From: Microbacterium terrae
Lineage (GTDB): Bacteria; Actinomycetota; Actinomycetes; Actinomycetales; Microbacteriaceae
Length of the DNA stretch: 64,000 nt
Assembly (NCBI RefSeq): GCF_017831975.1
Contig: NZ_JAFDSS010000001.1
Location: 1,364,001-1,428,000, forward strand
Direction: 5' to 3'
Below, piece after piece: positions 43,752 to 52,819 of the stretch. The notes under the pieces are model-generated. The model did no database searches. It was not told where the DNA came from and saw only the letters and a program-made list of their open reading frames with translations. The first letter of the stretch is position 1. The number at the start of each line of letters is the position of its first letter. The translations under genes and the position numbers were made by a program.

Positions 43752-46700
43752 ATGTCCGCACCCGAACGCTCCGCCTCCCTGACCCGCCTGGCACGCCTGG
43801 GCTTCGGCGACCTCGCCGTGGTCGCCGACCTCCTCGATGAGATCAAGCGCGACGGCGGCATCGAGGCCGACGTCCTGCTCGACGGTGTCGCCGAGGCGGC
43901 TGATCCGGATGCCGCCCTCGGCGCCGTCGCGCGCATCGCGCGGCGCGACCCGGTCGCGCTCCGCGCCATCGCAGCGCTCCCGCAGGGGCGCCGCGTGCTG
44001 TGGGCGCTGCTGGGCGCATCGACGGGGTTCGCCGACTTCTTCCTCCGACACCCGGAGGAGCTCGCGCCGATCGCGGGTGGCGGCGTCGCCCTTCCGTCCG
44101 AGGCCGAGATGCGCGCCTCCCTCCTCGAATCCGTCGGCGCCGAAGAGGGCTTCGCATCCGACGGATCGGAGAGTGCGTGGGTCGCGCTGCGCGTGCGCTA
44201 CCGGCGCCAGCTGGCGCTGATCGCGGCGTACGATCTGCTGCACGCGTCACCGGTCGACGCAGTGGCCGACGTCGCCGCGCGCCTCGCCGACGCCGCCGGG
44301 GCGGCTCTGGAGGCATCCCTGGCCGTCGCCCGCACCCGGGTGTCGGGCGGTGCCGCCGGCGCCGGGCTCTTTCCGCGTGACCAGGTCGCCGGTGCGCACC
44401 TCGCGATCATCGGGATGGGCAAGACCGGGGCACGCGAACTCAACTACGTCAGCGACGTCGACGTGATCTTCGTCGCGGGCGCCGCTCCGGCTCTCATCGA
44501 CGACATCGGAGAGAGTCGGGTCGTCGACATCGCAACGCGGCTGGCGGTGCAGACGATGCGCGGCATCTCAGGCGTCGAGATCGAGCCTCCCCTCTGGGAG
44601 GTCGACGCCAATCTGCGCCCGGAGGGCAAGCAGGGCGCCCTGGTCCGCACGCTCGACTCGCACCTGGCCTACTACGAGCGGTGGGCGAAGAGCTGGGAGT
44701 TCCAGGCCCTGCTCAAGGCGCGGCCGATCGCCGGTGACACTGCACTGGGGGAGGCGTACGTCGCGGCGGTGCAGCCGAAGGTGTGGACGAGCGCGGCCCG
44801 CGAGAACTTCGTCGACAGCGTCCAGCGCATGCGCGAGAGGGTGACCGAGCACATCCCTGCGGAGGACGTCCCGTACCAGCTCAAGCTCGGCCCGGGCGGC
44901 ATCCGCGACATCGAGTTCACGGTGCAGCTGCTGCAGCTCGTGCATGGGCTCTCCGACGACCGCATCCGTCAGCGCGGAACGCTTGCCGCGCTGGACTCGC
45001 TCGTCGACCAGGGGTACATCGGCCGCAGCGACGCCGCCGTCTTCGCGCGCGACTATCGGGTGCTGAGGCTCCTCGAGCACCGGGTGCAGCTGCGGCACCT
45101 GCGCCGCACCCACCTCATGCCCTCTCGGCCCGAGGAGCTGCGCGTGCTGGCGCGTGCGACGCTGCTCGCCGACACGGGCGAGCAGATCTGGCAGGTGTGG
45201 GAGTCGGTCAAGCGCGAGGTCCGCGAGATCCACGTGCGCCTGTTCTACCGCCCGCTACTCTCCGCGGTCGCTGCGCTGCCCGCCGAGGAGCGTGCGCTCT
45301 CGACCGAACAGGCGCACGACCGGCTCGCGGCCATCGGATTCCGCGATCCTGCCGGCGCCCTCCGGCACATCGCTGCGCTGACGAGCGGCCTCAGCCGCAA
45401 AGCGACAATCCAGCGTCATCTCATGCCGGTGATGATCCGCTGGTTCGCCGACGGGGTCGACCCCGACTACGGCCTGCTCGCGTTCCGCCGCCTGAGCGAG
45501 CGCCTCGGCGACACGCACTGGTTCCTGCGGATGCTGCGCGACTCGTCGGGCGCCGCGGAGAGCCTCACCCACGTGCTCTCGGGCTCCCGCTATGCGGGGG
45601 AGCTGATGGAGTGGATCCCCGAGTCCGCCGCCTGGCTGGACGACTCCGACCTCGTGCGCCCGCGGTCGGGAGTCGCCCTGCAGGAGGAGGCTCGCGCCAT
45701 CCAGACCCGGCATGCGACGGTGACCGACGCCATGCGTGCGGTGCGGGCTCTGCGCCGTCGTGAGCTGCTGCGCACCGCCATGGCCGCCCTCGTGGGCACC
45801 CTCACCATCGAAGAGCTCGCGGAGGCGCTCACGACCATCACCGACGTCACCATCCAGGCGACACTGCGGGCCGTGCGCCGCGAGGTCGTCCCTCCGGAGG
45901 ACGACGCCATCGACTTCTCGGTGATCGGGATGGGCAGGTTCGGCGGCCGTGAACTGGGTTTCGGTTCGGATGCCGACGTCCTGTACGTCTACCGTGCGAA
46001 CGGCGTCGCCCCGCAGCGGGCGCACGAACTCGCGACGAAGCTCGTGGCCGAACTGCGAAAGCACAGCGAGGACCATCGCGTGCCCCTCGACCTCGACGCC
46101 GATCTGCGTCCCGAGGGTCGCAACGGTCCCATCGCGCGTTCGCTCGAGTCGTACGCCGAGTATTACCGCCGATGGTCGCTCTCGTGGGAGGCGCAGGCCC
46201 TGTTGCGGGCTCGCGGAGTCGCCGGCAGCACCAAGCTCATCGGCGCCTTCATGGAGCTCGCCGACGAGGTGCGCTACCCCGCCGCGGCCGACCCGCAGGG
46301 TCTGCGCGAGATCAAGCGGATCAAGGCTCGCGTCGAGAACGAGCGGCTTCCGCAGGGCGTCGACCCGTCACGCCACCTCAAGCTCGGCCCGGGTTCGCTC
46401 AGTGACGTCGAGTGGCTCGTGCAGCTGATCCAGCTGCAGCACGCGCACCGGGTGCCCGAACTGCGCACCACCTCGACGATCGGGGCCCTCCGCGCGGCAG
46501 AGGCTGCCGGGCTCGTCTCGACCGCCGCGACGGAGCGCCTTGCCGAGGCGTGGCGCCTGGCGAGCCGGCTCCGTTCGGCCAACACGCTCCTGTCGGGACA
46601 GACCAGCGACGTGCTGCCCGCCGACCGCCAGCGCCTCGACGGCATCGGGCGTCTGCTCGAGTATCCGCCGCGATCGGCCACGCAGGTCGAAGAGGACTAC

Positions 46701-46754
46701 TTCGGCACGACGCGTCGCGCACGGCGCGTGTTCGAGAAGCTCTTCTACGGCTGA
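43752..46754 (+). CDS. glnE: Glutamine synthetase adenylyltransferase/adenylyl-removing enzyme
   Basis: Bifunctional regulator that adds AMP to, and removes it from, glutamine synthetase I. Two nucleotidyltransferase domains are visible: the N-terminal one with GMGKTGARELNYVSDVDVIF and the C-terminal one with GMGRFGGRELGFGSDADVLY, both keeping the paired aspartates. Full length at 1000 residues. It begins 12 bases after glnA2 and is probably co-transcribed; its target should be the glnA product on the opposite strand. A strong bidirectional terminator follows. Confidence 0.96.
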   Translation: MSAPERSASLTRLARLGFGDLAVVADLLDEIKRDGGIEADVLLDGVAEAADPDAALGAVARIARRDPVALRAIAALPQGRRVLWALLGASTGFADFFLRHPEELAPIAGGGVALPSEAEMRASLLESVGAEEGFASDGSESAWVALRVRYRRQLALIAAYDLLHASPVDAVADVAARLADAAGAALEASLAVARTRVSGGAAGAGLFPRDQVAGAHLAIIGMGKTGARELNYVSDVDVIFVAGAAPALIDDIGESRVVDIATRLAVQTMRGISGVEIEPPLWEVDANLRPEGKQGALVRTLDSHLAYYERWAKSWEFQALLKARPIAGDTALGEAYVAAVQPKVWTSAARENFVDSVQRMRERVTEHIPAEDVPYQLKLGPGGIRDIEFTVQLLQLVHGLSDDRIRQRGTLAALDSLVDQGYIGRSDAAVFARDYRVLRLLEHRVQLRHLRRTHLMPSRPEELRVLARATLLADTGEQIWQVWESVKREVREIHVRLFYRPLLSAVAALPAEERALSTEQAHDRLAAIGFRDPAGALRHIAALTSGLSRKATIQRHLMPVMIRWFADGVDPDYGLLAFRRLSERLGDTHWFLRMLRDSSGAAESLTHVLSGSRYAGELMEWIPESAAWLDDSDLVRPRSGVALQEEARAIQTRHATVTDAMRAVRALRRRELLRTAMAALVGTLTIEELAEALTTITDVTIQATLRAVRREVVPPEDDAIDFSVIGMGRFGGRELGFGSDADVLYVYRANGVAPQRAHELATKLVAELRKHSEDHRVPLDLDADLRPEGRNGPIARSLESYAEYYRRWSLSWEAQALLRARGVAGSTKLIGAFMELADEVRYPAAADPQGLREIKRIKARVENERLPQGVDPSRHLKLGPGSLSDVEWLVQLIQLQHAHRVPELRTTSTIGALRAAEAAGLVSTAATERLAEAWRLASRLRSANTLLSGQTSDVLPADRQRLDGIGRLLEYPPRSATQVEEDYFGTTRRARRVFEKLFYG

Positions 46755-46802
46755 CCCGTCGCGCGGCGTGCTGCCGCGACGGCATCCTCGACGACAAGAC
46801 GA

Positions 46803-46838
46803 CAGAACGGCCCCGGGATCGCTCCCGGGGCCGTTCTG
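46803..46838. terminator. Bidirectional terminator between glnE and glnA
   Basis: A perfect 16-base stem (CAGAACGGCCCCGGGA / TCCCGGGGCCGTTCTG) with the stable 4-base loop TCGC. Confidence 0.9.
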
Positions 46839-46853
46839 CTGCTGGAACCAGTC

Positions 46854-48278
46854 TCAGACGCCGAAGTACAGCTCGAACTCGAACGGGTGAGGACGCGCCG
46901 CGAGCGGCTTGATCTCGTTCTCGATCTTGTACTCGATCCACGTCTCGATGAGCTCGGGCGTGAACACGTTGCCCGCGAGCAGGAACTCGTGGTCGGCGCG
47001 CAGCGCCTCGAGCGAGTCGAGGAGCGAGTTGGGCACCTGAGGGATGTTCTTGGCCTCCTCGGGCGGCAGCTCGTAGAGGTCCTTGTCGACCGGCTCGTGC
47101 GGCTCGATGCGGTTCTTGATGCCGTCGAGGCCGGCCATCATCTGCGCGGCGAATGCGAGGTACGGGTTGCCCGAGGCGTCGGGAGCGCGGAACTCGATGC
47201 GCTTCGCCTTGGGGTTCGAACCGGTGATCGGGATGCGGATGGCAGCCGAGCGGTTGCCGGCCGAGTAGACCAGGTTGACCGGAGCCTCGTAGCCCTTGAC
47301 CAGGCGCTTGTAGGAGTTCAGCGTCGGGTTGGTGAACGCGAGCACCGCGGGGGCGTGCGCGAGCAGGCCGCCGATGTACCAACGTGCGGTGTCGCTCAGA
47401 CCGCCGTAGCCCTTCTCGTCGTAGAAGAGCGGTTCGCCGTCGAGCCACAGCGACTGGTGGGTGTGCATGCCCGAGCCGTTGTCTCCGAAGAGCGGCTTGG
47501 GCATGAAGGTCGCGACCTTGCCCCACTGCTCGGCGGTGTTCTTGACGATGTACTTGAACTTCAGGATGTCGTCGGCCGCGTGCACCATCGTGTCGAAGCG
47601 GTAGTTGATCTCCTGCTGACCGCCCGTGCCCACCTCGTGGTGAGCGCGCTCGAGGATCAGACCCGCCTCGATGAGCTTCAGGCTGATGTCATCGCGCAGG
47701 TCGGCCGTCTTGTCGACGGGCGAGACCGGGAAGTAGCCGCCCTTGTAGGGGGTCTTGTTGGCGAGGTTGCCGCCCTCTTCGGCGCGGGCCGTGTTCCAGG
47801 CGCCCTCTTCGGAGTCGACCGAGTAGAAGCTGGAGTTCTGCTTCACTTCGTAGCGGACGTCGTCGAAGATGTAGAACTCCGCCTCGGGCGCGAAGAACGC
47901 GGTGTCGGCGATGCCGGTGGAGGCGAGGTACTTCTCCGCCTTCTTGGCGACCTGACGCGGGTCCTTGGCGTAGATCTCGCCGTTGCGCGGGTTGTAGATG
48001 TCGAAGATCATCACCAGCGTCTTGGCCTCGCGGAACTGGTCGAGGTACGCCGTCGACACGTCCGGGATGAGCTGCATGTCCGACTCGTGGATGTTCGCGA
48101 ACCCTCGGATCGAGGAGCCGTCGAACAGCTGGCCGACCGTGAAGAACTCTTCATCGACGGTCGAGGCCGGAATGTTGAAGTGCTGCTGCACGCCAGGAAG
48201 GTCCGTGAAACGGATGTCGAGGAACTTGACGTCCTCGTCCTTGATGAACTTCAGCACCTCGGATGAATCTTTGAACAT
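46854..48278 (-). CDS. glnA: Glutamine synthetase type I (GlnA, adenylylated type)
   Basis: The main glutamine synthetase, a dodecameric GSI-beta enzyme of 474 residues. Motifs: [16 protein letters not shown], the glutamate- and metal-binding [11 protein letters not shown], and NRSAAIRIP. The adenylylation site [14 protein letters not shown] with its tyrosine is intact, so it should be a substrate of the neighbouring GlnE. The start [12 protein letters not shown] at 48278 matches the family; upstream frame is unconserved. A GlnR-type box lies 72-109 bases upstream, so transcription probably responds to nitrogen supply. Confidence 0.97.
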   Translation of the reverse strand: MFKDSSEVLKFIKDEDVKFLDIRFTDLPGVQQHFNIPASTVDEEFFTVGQLFDGSSIRGFANIHESDMQLIPDVSTAYLDQFREAKTLVMIFDIYNPRNGEIYAKDPRQVAKKAEKYLASTGIADTAFFAPEAEFYIFDDVRYEVKQNSSFYSVDSEEGAWNTARAEEGGNLANKTPYKGGYFPVSPVDKTADLRDDISLKLIEAGLILERAHHEVGTGGQQEINYRFDTMVHAADDILKFKYIVKNTAEQWGKVATFMPKPLFGDNGSGMHTHQSLWLDGEPLFYDEKGYGGLSDTARWYIGGLLAHAPAVLAFTNPTLNSYKRLVKGYEAPVNLVYSAGNRSAAIRIPITGSNPKAKRIEFRAPDASGNPYLAFAAQMMAGLDGIKNRIEPHEPVDKDLYELPPEEAKNIPQVPNSLLDSLEALRADHEFLLAGNVFTPELIETWIEYKIENEIKPLAARPHPFEFELYFGV

Positions 48279-48349
48279 GAAGACTCCAGAGGTAGGGCAT
48301 CGGGATGGCCGCGCGAACGCGGGCTTGACCTGCACGGTATCGGGAGGGG

Positions 48350-48387
48350 ATTGCCCGCCAGTGACACCTATGTTTCCGGCATGTTAC
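48350..48387 (-). promoter_or_regulatory. GlnR-type nitrogen regulator box upstream of glnA
   Basis: On the minus strand the sequence reads GTAAC-N6-GAAAC-N6-GTCAC-N6-GCAAT, matching the actinomycete GlnR pattern gTnAC-N6-GaAAC repeated twice; only the last half-site is poor. It points toward glnA. An RDD gene start at 48351 would place it inside coding sequence, which supports the later start 48411. Confidence 0.72.
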
Positions 48388-48398
48388 ACGGCCCTGGT

Positions 48399-48404
48399 TA
48401 CGCT
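48399..48404 (+). promoter_or_regulatory. Leaderless -10 element of the RDD gene (TACGCT)
   Basis: TACGCT ends six bases before GTG 48411. It directly adjoins the GlnR-type box, so both divergent genes could be affected. Confidence 0.45.
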
Positions 48405-48410
48405 GGAACC

Positions 48411-48803
48411 GTGACGCATGATGCCCCCGACCACCCCGGCGAACGACTCGGACTGCCGCGGGAGGGGAGCGGCTCGATCGCTCGCATCGGCCGGCGCATC
48501 GGTGCGCTCTTCGTCGACTACGGCGCGGCCTATCTGATCTCGGGCTTCTTCGGCTGGGATCCGATGGCGATCCTCGCGATCTTCGCCGCGATCCAGATCG
48601 TCTTCATCCCGACGCTGCAGGGCAGCCCGGGGCACCGCATCTTCGGACTGCGGCTCGTGAGGGTCGACGGGGCCTGGGTGGGCCTGTGGCGCCCGGTCGT
48701 CCGCACAGCGCTTCTCGTGGTCGTCATCCCGGCGGTCATCTGGGACGCCGATCAGCGCGGACTCCACGACAAGGCCGCCGGAACGGTGCTGCTGCGCGCC
48801 TGA
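48411..48803 (+). CDS. RDD family membrane protein
   Basis: A 130-residue RDD-family protein with two clear hydrophobic segments (ALFVDYGAAYLISGFFGW and PMAILAIFAAIQIVFIP) and a third near the end (TALLVVVIPAVIW). The family's Arg-Asp motif region is seen as RIGRRIGALFVD, and QGSPGHRIFGLRLVR is typical. The function is unknown. In mycobacteria an RDD gene and a DUF4191 gene also adjoin glnA, so this neighbourhood is ancient. GTG 48411 is preferred over 48351 on promoter and operator grounds. Confidence 0.82.
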   Translation: MTHDAPDHPGERLGLPREGSGSIARIGRRIGALFVDYGAAYLISGFFGWDPMAILAIFAAIQIVFIPTLQGSPGHRIFGLRLVRVDGAWVGLWRPVVRTALLVVVIPAVIWDADQRGLHDKAAGTVLLRA

Positions 48804-48827
48804 GCGGGCGCAGCAGCACGGCATCCG

Positions 48828-49538
48828 TCAGCGCGGGCGGGGGGCCCGCGCCTTGGTGGGGTCGACGCCCTTGGGGATCGGAAGCGACGTCACCGACTGC
48901 GAGACCGAGTCGATGCGCTTGATGACGGCGGCCATGGTGGTGCGGTCGATCGACTTCGGCAGCGACTTGATCGTCGGGGCGAGCTTGGCGATCGTCACCT
49001 CGTCGTCGCCGTGACCGACGTACAGAACTGTGACCGGCACGCCGGACGCGACGCGCTGGACCTTCATCTTCTCGTCGTTGATGAGCCGCGTCAGCCGTCC
49101 GCGGGCGCCCTCGCCGACGATCACGACACCGCCGCGGCCGACCGCACGGTACACGGCCTCCTGCGTCTTGGGGTTGATTCCCACCGGCATCTCGCTCGAC
49201 TGCCACTTGCGGCCGAGCGAGGTCGACATCACGTGCCCGGTCGCACCGGGCATGCCGTCGATGCGGCGGTACATCGCGTTCGTCGACAGACGCGTCATCG
49301 TCATGAGCGACGCGAGCACACCGAGCATGAGGCCGGTGATTCCCCAGAGGATGACGCTCCACACCGCTGCGGGCGGGATGAACAGGCCGGCCGACACACC
49401 TGCGGCGACGCCGAGCAGCAGCACACCCGCGAGGAGGAACGGCAGCCACCGGAATTCCTTCTGCGTGAAGGTGTAGAGGGTGCGAAGCTGCGAGAAGAAG
49501 CCGGGGCGCTTCTCCGGCACGGTACTGCGTGAAGACAT
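48828..49538 (-). CDS. DUF4191 membrane protein
   Basis: A 236-residue protein with two adjacent hydrophobic segments (LPFLLAGVLLLGVAAGVSAG and AAVWSVILWGITGLMLGVLA) after a short basic N-terminus, then a cytoplasmic part with YRRIDGMPGATG and VIVGEGARGRLTRL, typical of actinobacterial DUF4191. The function is unknown. ATG 49538 is supported by a TAGGCT seven bases upstream (49546-49551); an upstream TTG is unlikely. It is convergent with the RDD gene. Confidence 0.85.
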   Translation of the reverse strand: MSSRSTVPEKRPGFFSQLRTLYTFTQKEFRWLPFLLAGVLLLGVAAGVSAGLFIPPAAVWSVILWGITGLMLGVLASLMTMTRLSTNAMYRRIDGMPGATGHVMSTSLGRKWQSSEMPVGINPKTQEAVYRAVGRGGVVIVGEGARGRLTRLINDEKMKVQRVASGVPVTVLYVGHGDDEVTIAKLAPTIKSLPKSIDRTTMAAVIKRIDSVSQSVTSLPIPKGVDPTKARAPRPR

Positions 49539-49545
49539 GGCCAAC

Positions 49546-49551
49546 AGCCTA
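49546..49551 (-). promoter_or_regulatory. Leaderless -10 element of the DUF4191 gene (TAGGCT)
   Basis: TAGGCT on the minus strand with a seven-base gap to ATG 49538, one base longer than the usual six. Confidence 0.42.
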
Positions 49552-49657
49552 CCTTCCGCCGCCCGTCCGTTCCTCCACAGGACCGCACGCGGGCCGCGAC
49601 TCCCCAGGGGCTCGAGCGGGCGCTCGGCGCCGATTCGGGCGGTGCGATCGTGGCGGG

Positions 49658-51016
49658 GTGGATGAGCGATCCGATCTCCTGCACGGCGTCTACCGGCCCG
49701 TGCGGCGCATCGTGGCCGGGGAGGCGCCGTGGCCGGGTCTGCTGGTGTGGCTGCCCTCGGGCGGAGGGCGGATCCTCGTCGACTGCGGCGTTCTCCCGCC
49801 CGGCTGGCCGGGATGGGATGCCGCGCCCGGCGGACACCTCCTTTCGGCGGACGACGTCTCCCGAGAGGGCACGGGGCACTGTGCGGTCATGTCCGTGTGT
49901 GTGGAACGCGTCTCGGACTTCCTGGAGCGCCGGCGACGCGCGCGCGTGTCCCTCACCGATGGCGAGGCGGTCACCCTGGCGATCAGCATGGTGCGCGCCG
50001 TCGACGACTGCCGCGGCATCGAGAACCCGCATGGCCAGTGGTGGCTCACCGACGACGGGCGCCCGGTGTTCGCGCTCGGCGCCGGCGACGCACCGCTGCG
50101 CGACGCGTGCGTCTCGCTCACCGCGGCCGGGGAGGGCGGGGGAGTCGTCGCCCGGGTGTGGGACGTCGTGCGGTCCCTCCTGAGCGAGCCACGGCTCGCC
50201 GACGCGGATCTCGACGCCGCCGAGGCGGAGATCTTCGCGCTCTGCGAGCCCGCACAGCTCGCGACCATCGTCCCGGGCTCACCGGTGCCCGCGTCCGATC
50301 ACGCGAACTCGCGGGGCGCGGTGGTCGAGGACACCGCGCCCGACACGCTGATGGCCCGTCTGCTGAGACACGTCGACGCAGACCTCGCCGACGCGGTGTC
50401 GAAGGCGATGCACGACGCGTGGCGGCGCCTCCGCAGGACGCGAGCTCCGCGACGCGCGCCACTGATGCTCGGAGCCGCGGCTGCCGCCGTCGTGCTCGTC
50501 GGTGGCCTGCTCTGGCCCACCGGCGACGGTTCCACCGACACCGAGGCGGTGGCCGCATCCGCGGGGAACGCAGCGGGTTCCACCACGACACCCACCGCGA
50601 TGCCGTCGAGCGACAGGAATGCCGACACCGACTCCTCAGGTGCTTCCGGTGCGGATTCCGCGGGTGATGGGGCGCGATCGTCGGATGCACGTGACCAGGG
50701 GACGGAGTCGGATGACGGCGGCGCCACCGATGACGCCGTGGGCGCCGCGGAGGAGCTTCTCGACCGGCATCGCGAGTGCACGGACTCGGGCTGCGTCGCG
50801 GCGCTGCTCGCGCGCCCCGACGCAGTCATCGCCCCGGGCGCGATCGACCTGCCCGCGGAGGAGCTCTCCCTCACGCTTCTCGACGACCTGGGGGGCGTGA
50901 TCGTGCTGCGCGCGACTCCCGCCGACGGCGACCTGACGGATCAGATCGTCGTCATCGAGCGCCGGGACGCAGAATGGCTGCTGCGCGACGTCTATGACAT
51001 CGCGCAGCAGCCATGA
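49658..51016 (+). CDS. Single-pass membrane protein with kinase-like N-terminus
   Basis: A 452-residue protein I do not recognise fully. The first 240 residues are soluble; LTDGEAVTLAISMVRAVDDC and NPHGQWWLTDDGRPVFALG recall the C-lobe region of protein kinase-like folds without catalytic residues, which is only a resemblance. One membrane helix lies at about 270-290 (APLMLGAAAAAVVLVGGLLW), followed by a Ser/Thr/Asp/Gly-rich linker of about 75 residues and a compact extracytoplasmic domain of about 90 with two cysteines (HRECTDSGCVAALL). GTG 49658 chosen; upstream frame overlaps the DUF4191 promoter. Confidence 0.65.
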   Translation: MDERSDLLHGVYRPVRRIVAGEAPWPGLLVWLPSGGGRILVDCGVLPPGWPGWDAAPGGHLLSADDVSREGTGHCAVMSVCVERVSDFLERRRRARVSLTDGEAVTLAISMVRAVDDCRGIENPHGQWWLTDDGRPVFALGAGDAPLRDACVSLTAAGEGGGVVARVWDVVRSLLSEPRLADADLDAAEAEIFALCEPAQLATIVPGSPVPASDHANSRGAVVEDTAPDTLMARLLRHVDADLADAVSKAMHDAWRRLRRTRAPRRAPLMLGAAAAAVVLVGGLLWPTGDGSTDTEAVAASAGNAAGSTTTPTAMPSSDRNADTDSSGASGADSAGDGARSSDARDQGTESDDGGATDDAVGAAEELLDRHRECTDSGCVAALLARPDAVIAPGAIDLPAEELSLTLLDDLGGVIVLRATPADGDLTDQIVVIERRDAEWLLRDVYDIAQQP

Positions 51017-51033
51017 GCGCAGGGCGCCGGGGG

Positions 51034-52755
51034 TCAGTACCCCAGCTGCGCCTCGAACTGTGCAGCCTCGAGACGGGCCTTGACCGCACCGAGGAAGCGG
51101 GCCGCGTCGGCACCGTCGATGATGCGGTGGTCGTACGACAGCGCGAGGTAGACGTACGAACGGACCGAGATCGCGTCCTTGCCGTCGACCGAGACGATGC
51201 CCGGCTTCTTCACAACGGCGCCGAGGCCGAGGATCGCCGACTGCGGAAGGAACACGATCGGGGTGTCGAACAGCGCGCCGCGCGACCCCGTGTTGGTGAG
51301 CGTGAAGGTTCCGCCGGCCAGCTCGTCGGGAGTCAGCTTGTTGTCGCGGGTGCGTGCAGCCAGGTCGGCGATCTCGCGAGCGAACTGCGCGAGGTTCTTG
51401 CCGGCTGCGCTCTTCACGACGGGCGTGAGCAGACCGCGCTCGGTGTCGACGGCGATCGAGATGTTCTCCGTCGCCGGGTACACGATGTCGGTGCCGTCGA
51501 CCGTCGCGTTGATGATCGGGAACGCCTGGAGCGCCTCGACCGCCGCGACCGCGAAGAACGGCAGGAACGACAGCTTGTCGCCCGTCTTCGCCTGGAAGTC
51601 GCCCTTCACCGCGTCGCGGAACGCCGCGAGCTTGGTGACGTCGACCTCGACGACCGTGGTCAGCTGCGCCGTCGCCTGCATCGAGGCGACCGCACGCTCG
51701 GCGATCACCTTGCGCAGGCGCGACATGGGCTGAGTGGTCCCGCGCAGTGCGGACACCTCGAGCGGAGCCGGAGCAGCGGCGGCAGCCGGGGCGGCGGCAG
51801 CCGGAGCAGCAGCCGCCTCAGCGGCCTTGAGCACGTCTTCCTTGCGGATGCGACCACCCACGCCGGTGCCCGTGACGGACGCGAGATCGACGTTCTGCTG
51901 CTGAGCGAGACGACGCACCAGCGGCGTGACGTACGCGACGTCGTCGTCTCCGGTGAGAGCCGGTCCGGCGGCGGGCGCCGGGGCCGCGGCAGGTGCCGGT
52001 GCTGCGGGGGCCCCAGCCGGCGCGGGGGCAGCCGCGGCGGGCGCAGCTGCGGCGGGTGCCGGAGCGGGCTCAGCAGCTGCGGGAGCAGGCTGCGCAGGTG
52101 CGGCTTCCGCGGGAGCGGCGGCACCGGCTTCGCCGATGCGGGCGAGCGCGCTGCCGACCGCGACGGTCTCGTCCTCGGGAACGAGGATCTCCTGCAGCAC
52201 GCCGGCGAACGGCGACGGGATCTCGGTGTCGACCTTGTCGGTCGAGATCTCGAGAAGCGGCTCGTCGACGGCGACCTCGTCGCCGATCTGCTTGAGCCAC
52301 CGGGTCACGGTGCCCTCGGTGACGCTCTCACCGAGTTCGGGGAGGACGACCTCCTTGCCGCCCGACGCCGGTGCGGCAGGGGCCGCCTCGGTCGCGGGCG
52401 CCTCGGCAGCGGGCGCCTCAGCGGCAGGTGCCTCGGCTGCGGGAGCCTCTTCTGCGGGGGCGGCTGATGCCTCTGCGGGCGCGGCCTCGGGGGCGTCGTC
52501 GGACGCGGGCGCACCCGAGCCGTCGCCGATCTTCGCGAGAATGGCGCCGACCTCGACCGTCTCGTCCTCCTGGACGAGGATCTCTTCGATGACCCCGCTC
52601 ACCGGCGACGGGATCTCGGTGTCGACCTTGTCTGTGGAGATCTCCAGCAGCCCCTCGTCGGCCTGTACCGTATCGCCGACATTCTTCAGCCAGCGGGTGA
52701 CCGTTCCCTCGGTGACGCTCTCTCCGAGCGCGGGGAGGACGACGGAAGTGCTCAT
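51034..52755 (-). CDS. sucB: Dihydrolipoamide acyltransferase E2 (SucB-type)
   Basis: E2 core of 2-oxoacid dehydrogenase complexes, 573 residues. Two lipoyl domains carry [12 protein letters not shown] with the lipoyl lysine, separated by Ala/Pro/Glu-rich linkers. The E1/E3-binding domain reads [20 protein letters not shown]. The catalytic domain ends with [19 protein letters not shown] (histidine and aspartate). In actinobacteria one such E2 can serve pyruvate dehydrogenase and, with Kgd, 2-oxoglutarate dehydrogenase; which it does here is not visible. It follows lpdA in the same direction, 64 bases apart. Confidence 0.94.
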   Translation of the reverse strand: MSTSVVLPALGESVTEGTVTRWLKNVGDTVQADEGLLEISTDKVDTEIPSPVSGVIEEILVQEDETVEVGAILAKIGDGSGAPASDDAPEAAPAEASAAPAEEAPAAEAPAAEAPAAEAPATEAAPAAPASGGKEVVLPELGESVTEGTVTRWLKQIGDEVAVDEPLLEISTDKVDTEIPSPFAGVLQEILVPEDETVAVGSALARIGEAGAAAPAEAAPAQPAPAAAEPAPAPAAAAPAAAAPAPAGAPAAPAPAAAPAPAAGPALTGDDDVAYVTPLVRRLAQQQNVDLASVTGTGVGGRIRKEDVLKAAEAAAAPAAAAPAAAAAPAPLEVSALRGTTQPMSRLRKVIAERAVASMQATAQLTTVVEVDVTKLAAFRDAVKGDFQAKTGDKLSFLPFFAVAAVEALQAFPIINATVDGTDIVYPATENISIAVDTERGLLTPVVKSAAGKNLAQFAREIADLAARTRDNKLTPDELAGGTFTLTNTGSRGALFDTPIVFLPQSAILGLGAVVKKPGIVSVDGKDAISVRSYVYLALSYDHRIIDGADAARFLGAVKARLEAAQFEAQLGY

Positions 52756-52819
52756 TGACTTGTCTCCTTCAGGATGCCTGATGTCGTTCTAGCTTAGTGA
52801 TGCCCGCGGGCATCGGGTG

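Noticed and set aside
51970..52500. Repetitive Ala/Pro/Gly-coding DNA in sucB, looking like tandem repeats
   Set aside because: It lies in frame within the interdomain linkers of E2; repeats are degenerate at the DNA level and are normal for this protein.
52190..52650. Near-identical DNA blocks about 400 bases apart in sucB
   Set aside because: They encode the two lipoyl domains ([14 protein letters not shown] twice), so domain duplication explains them.
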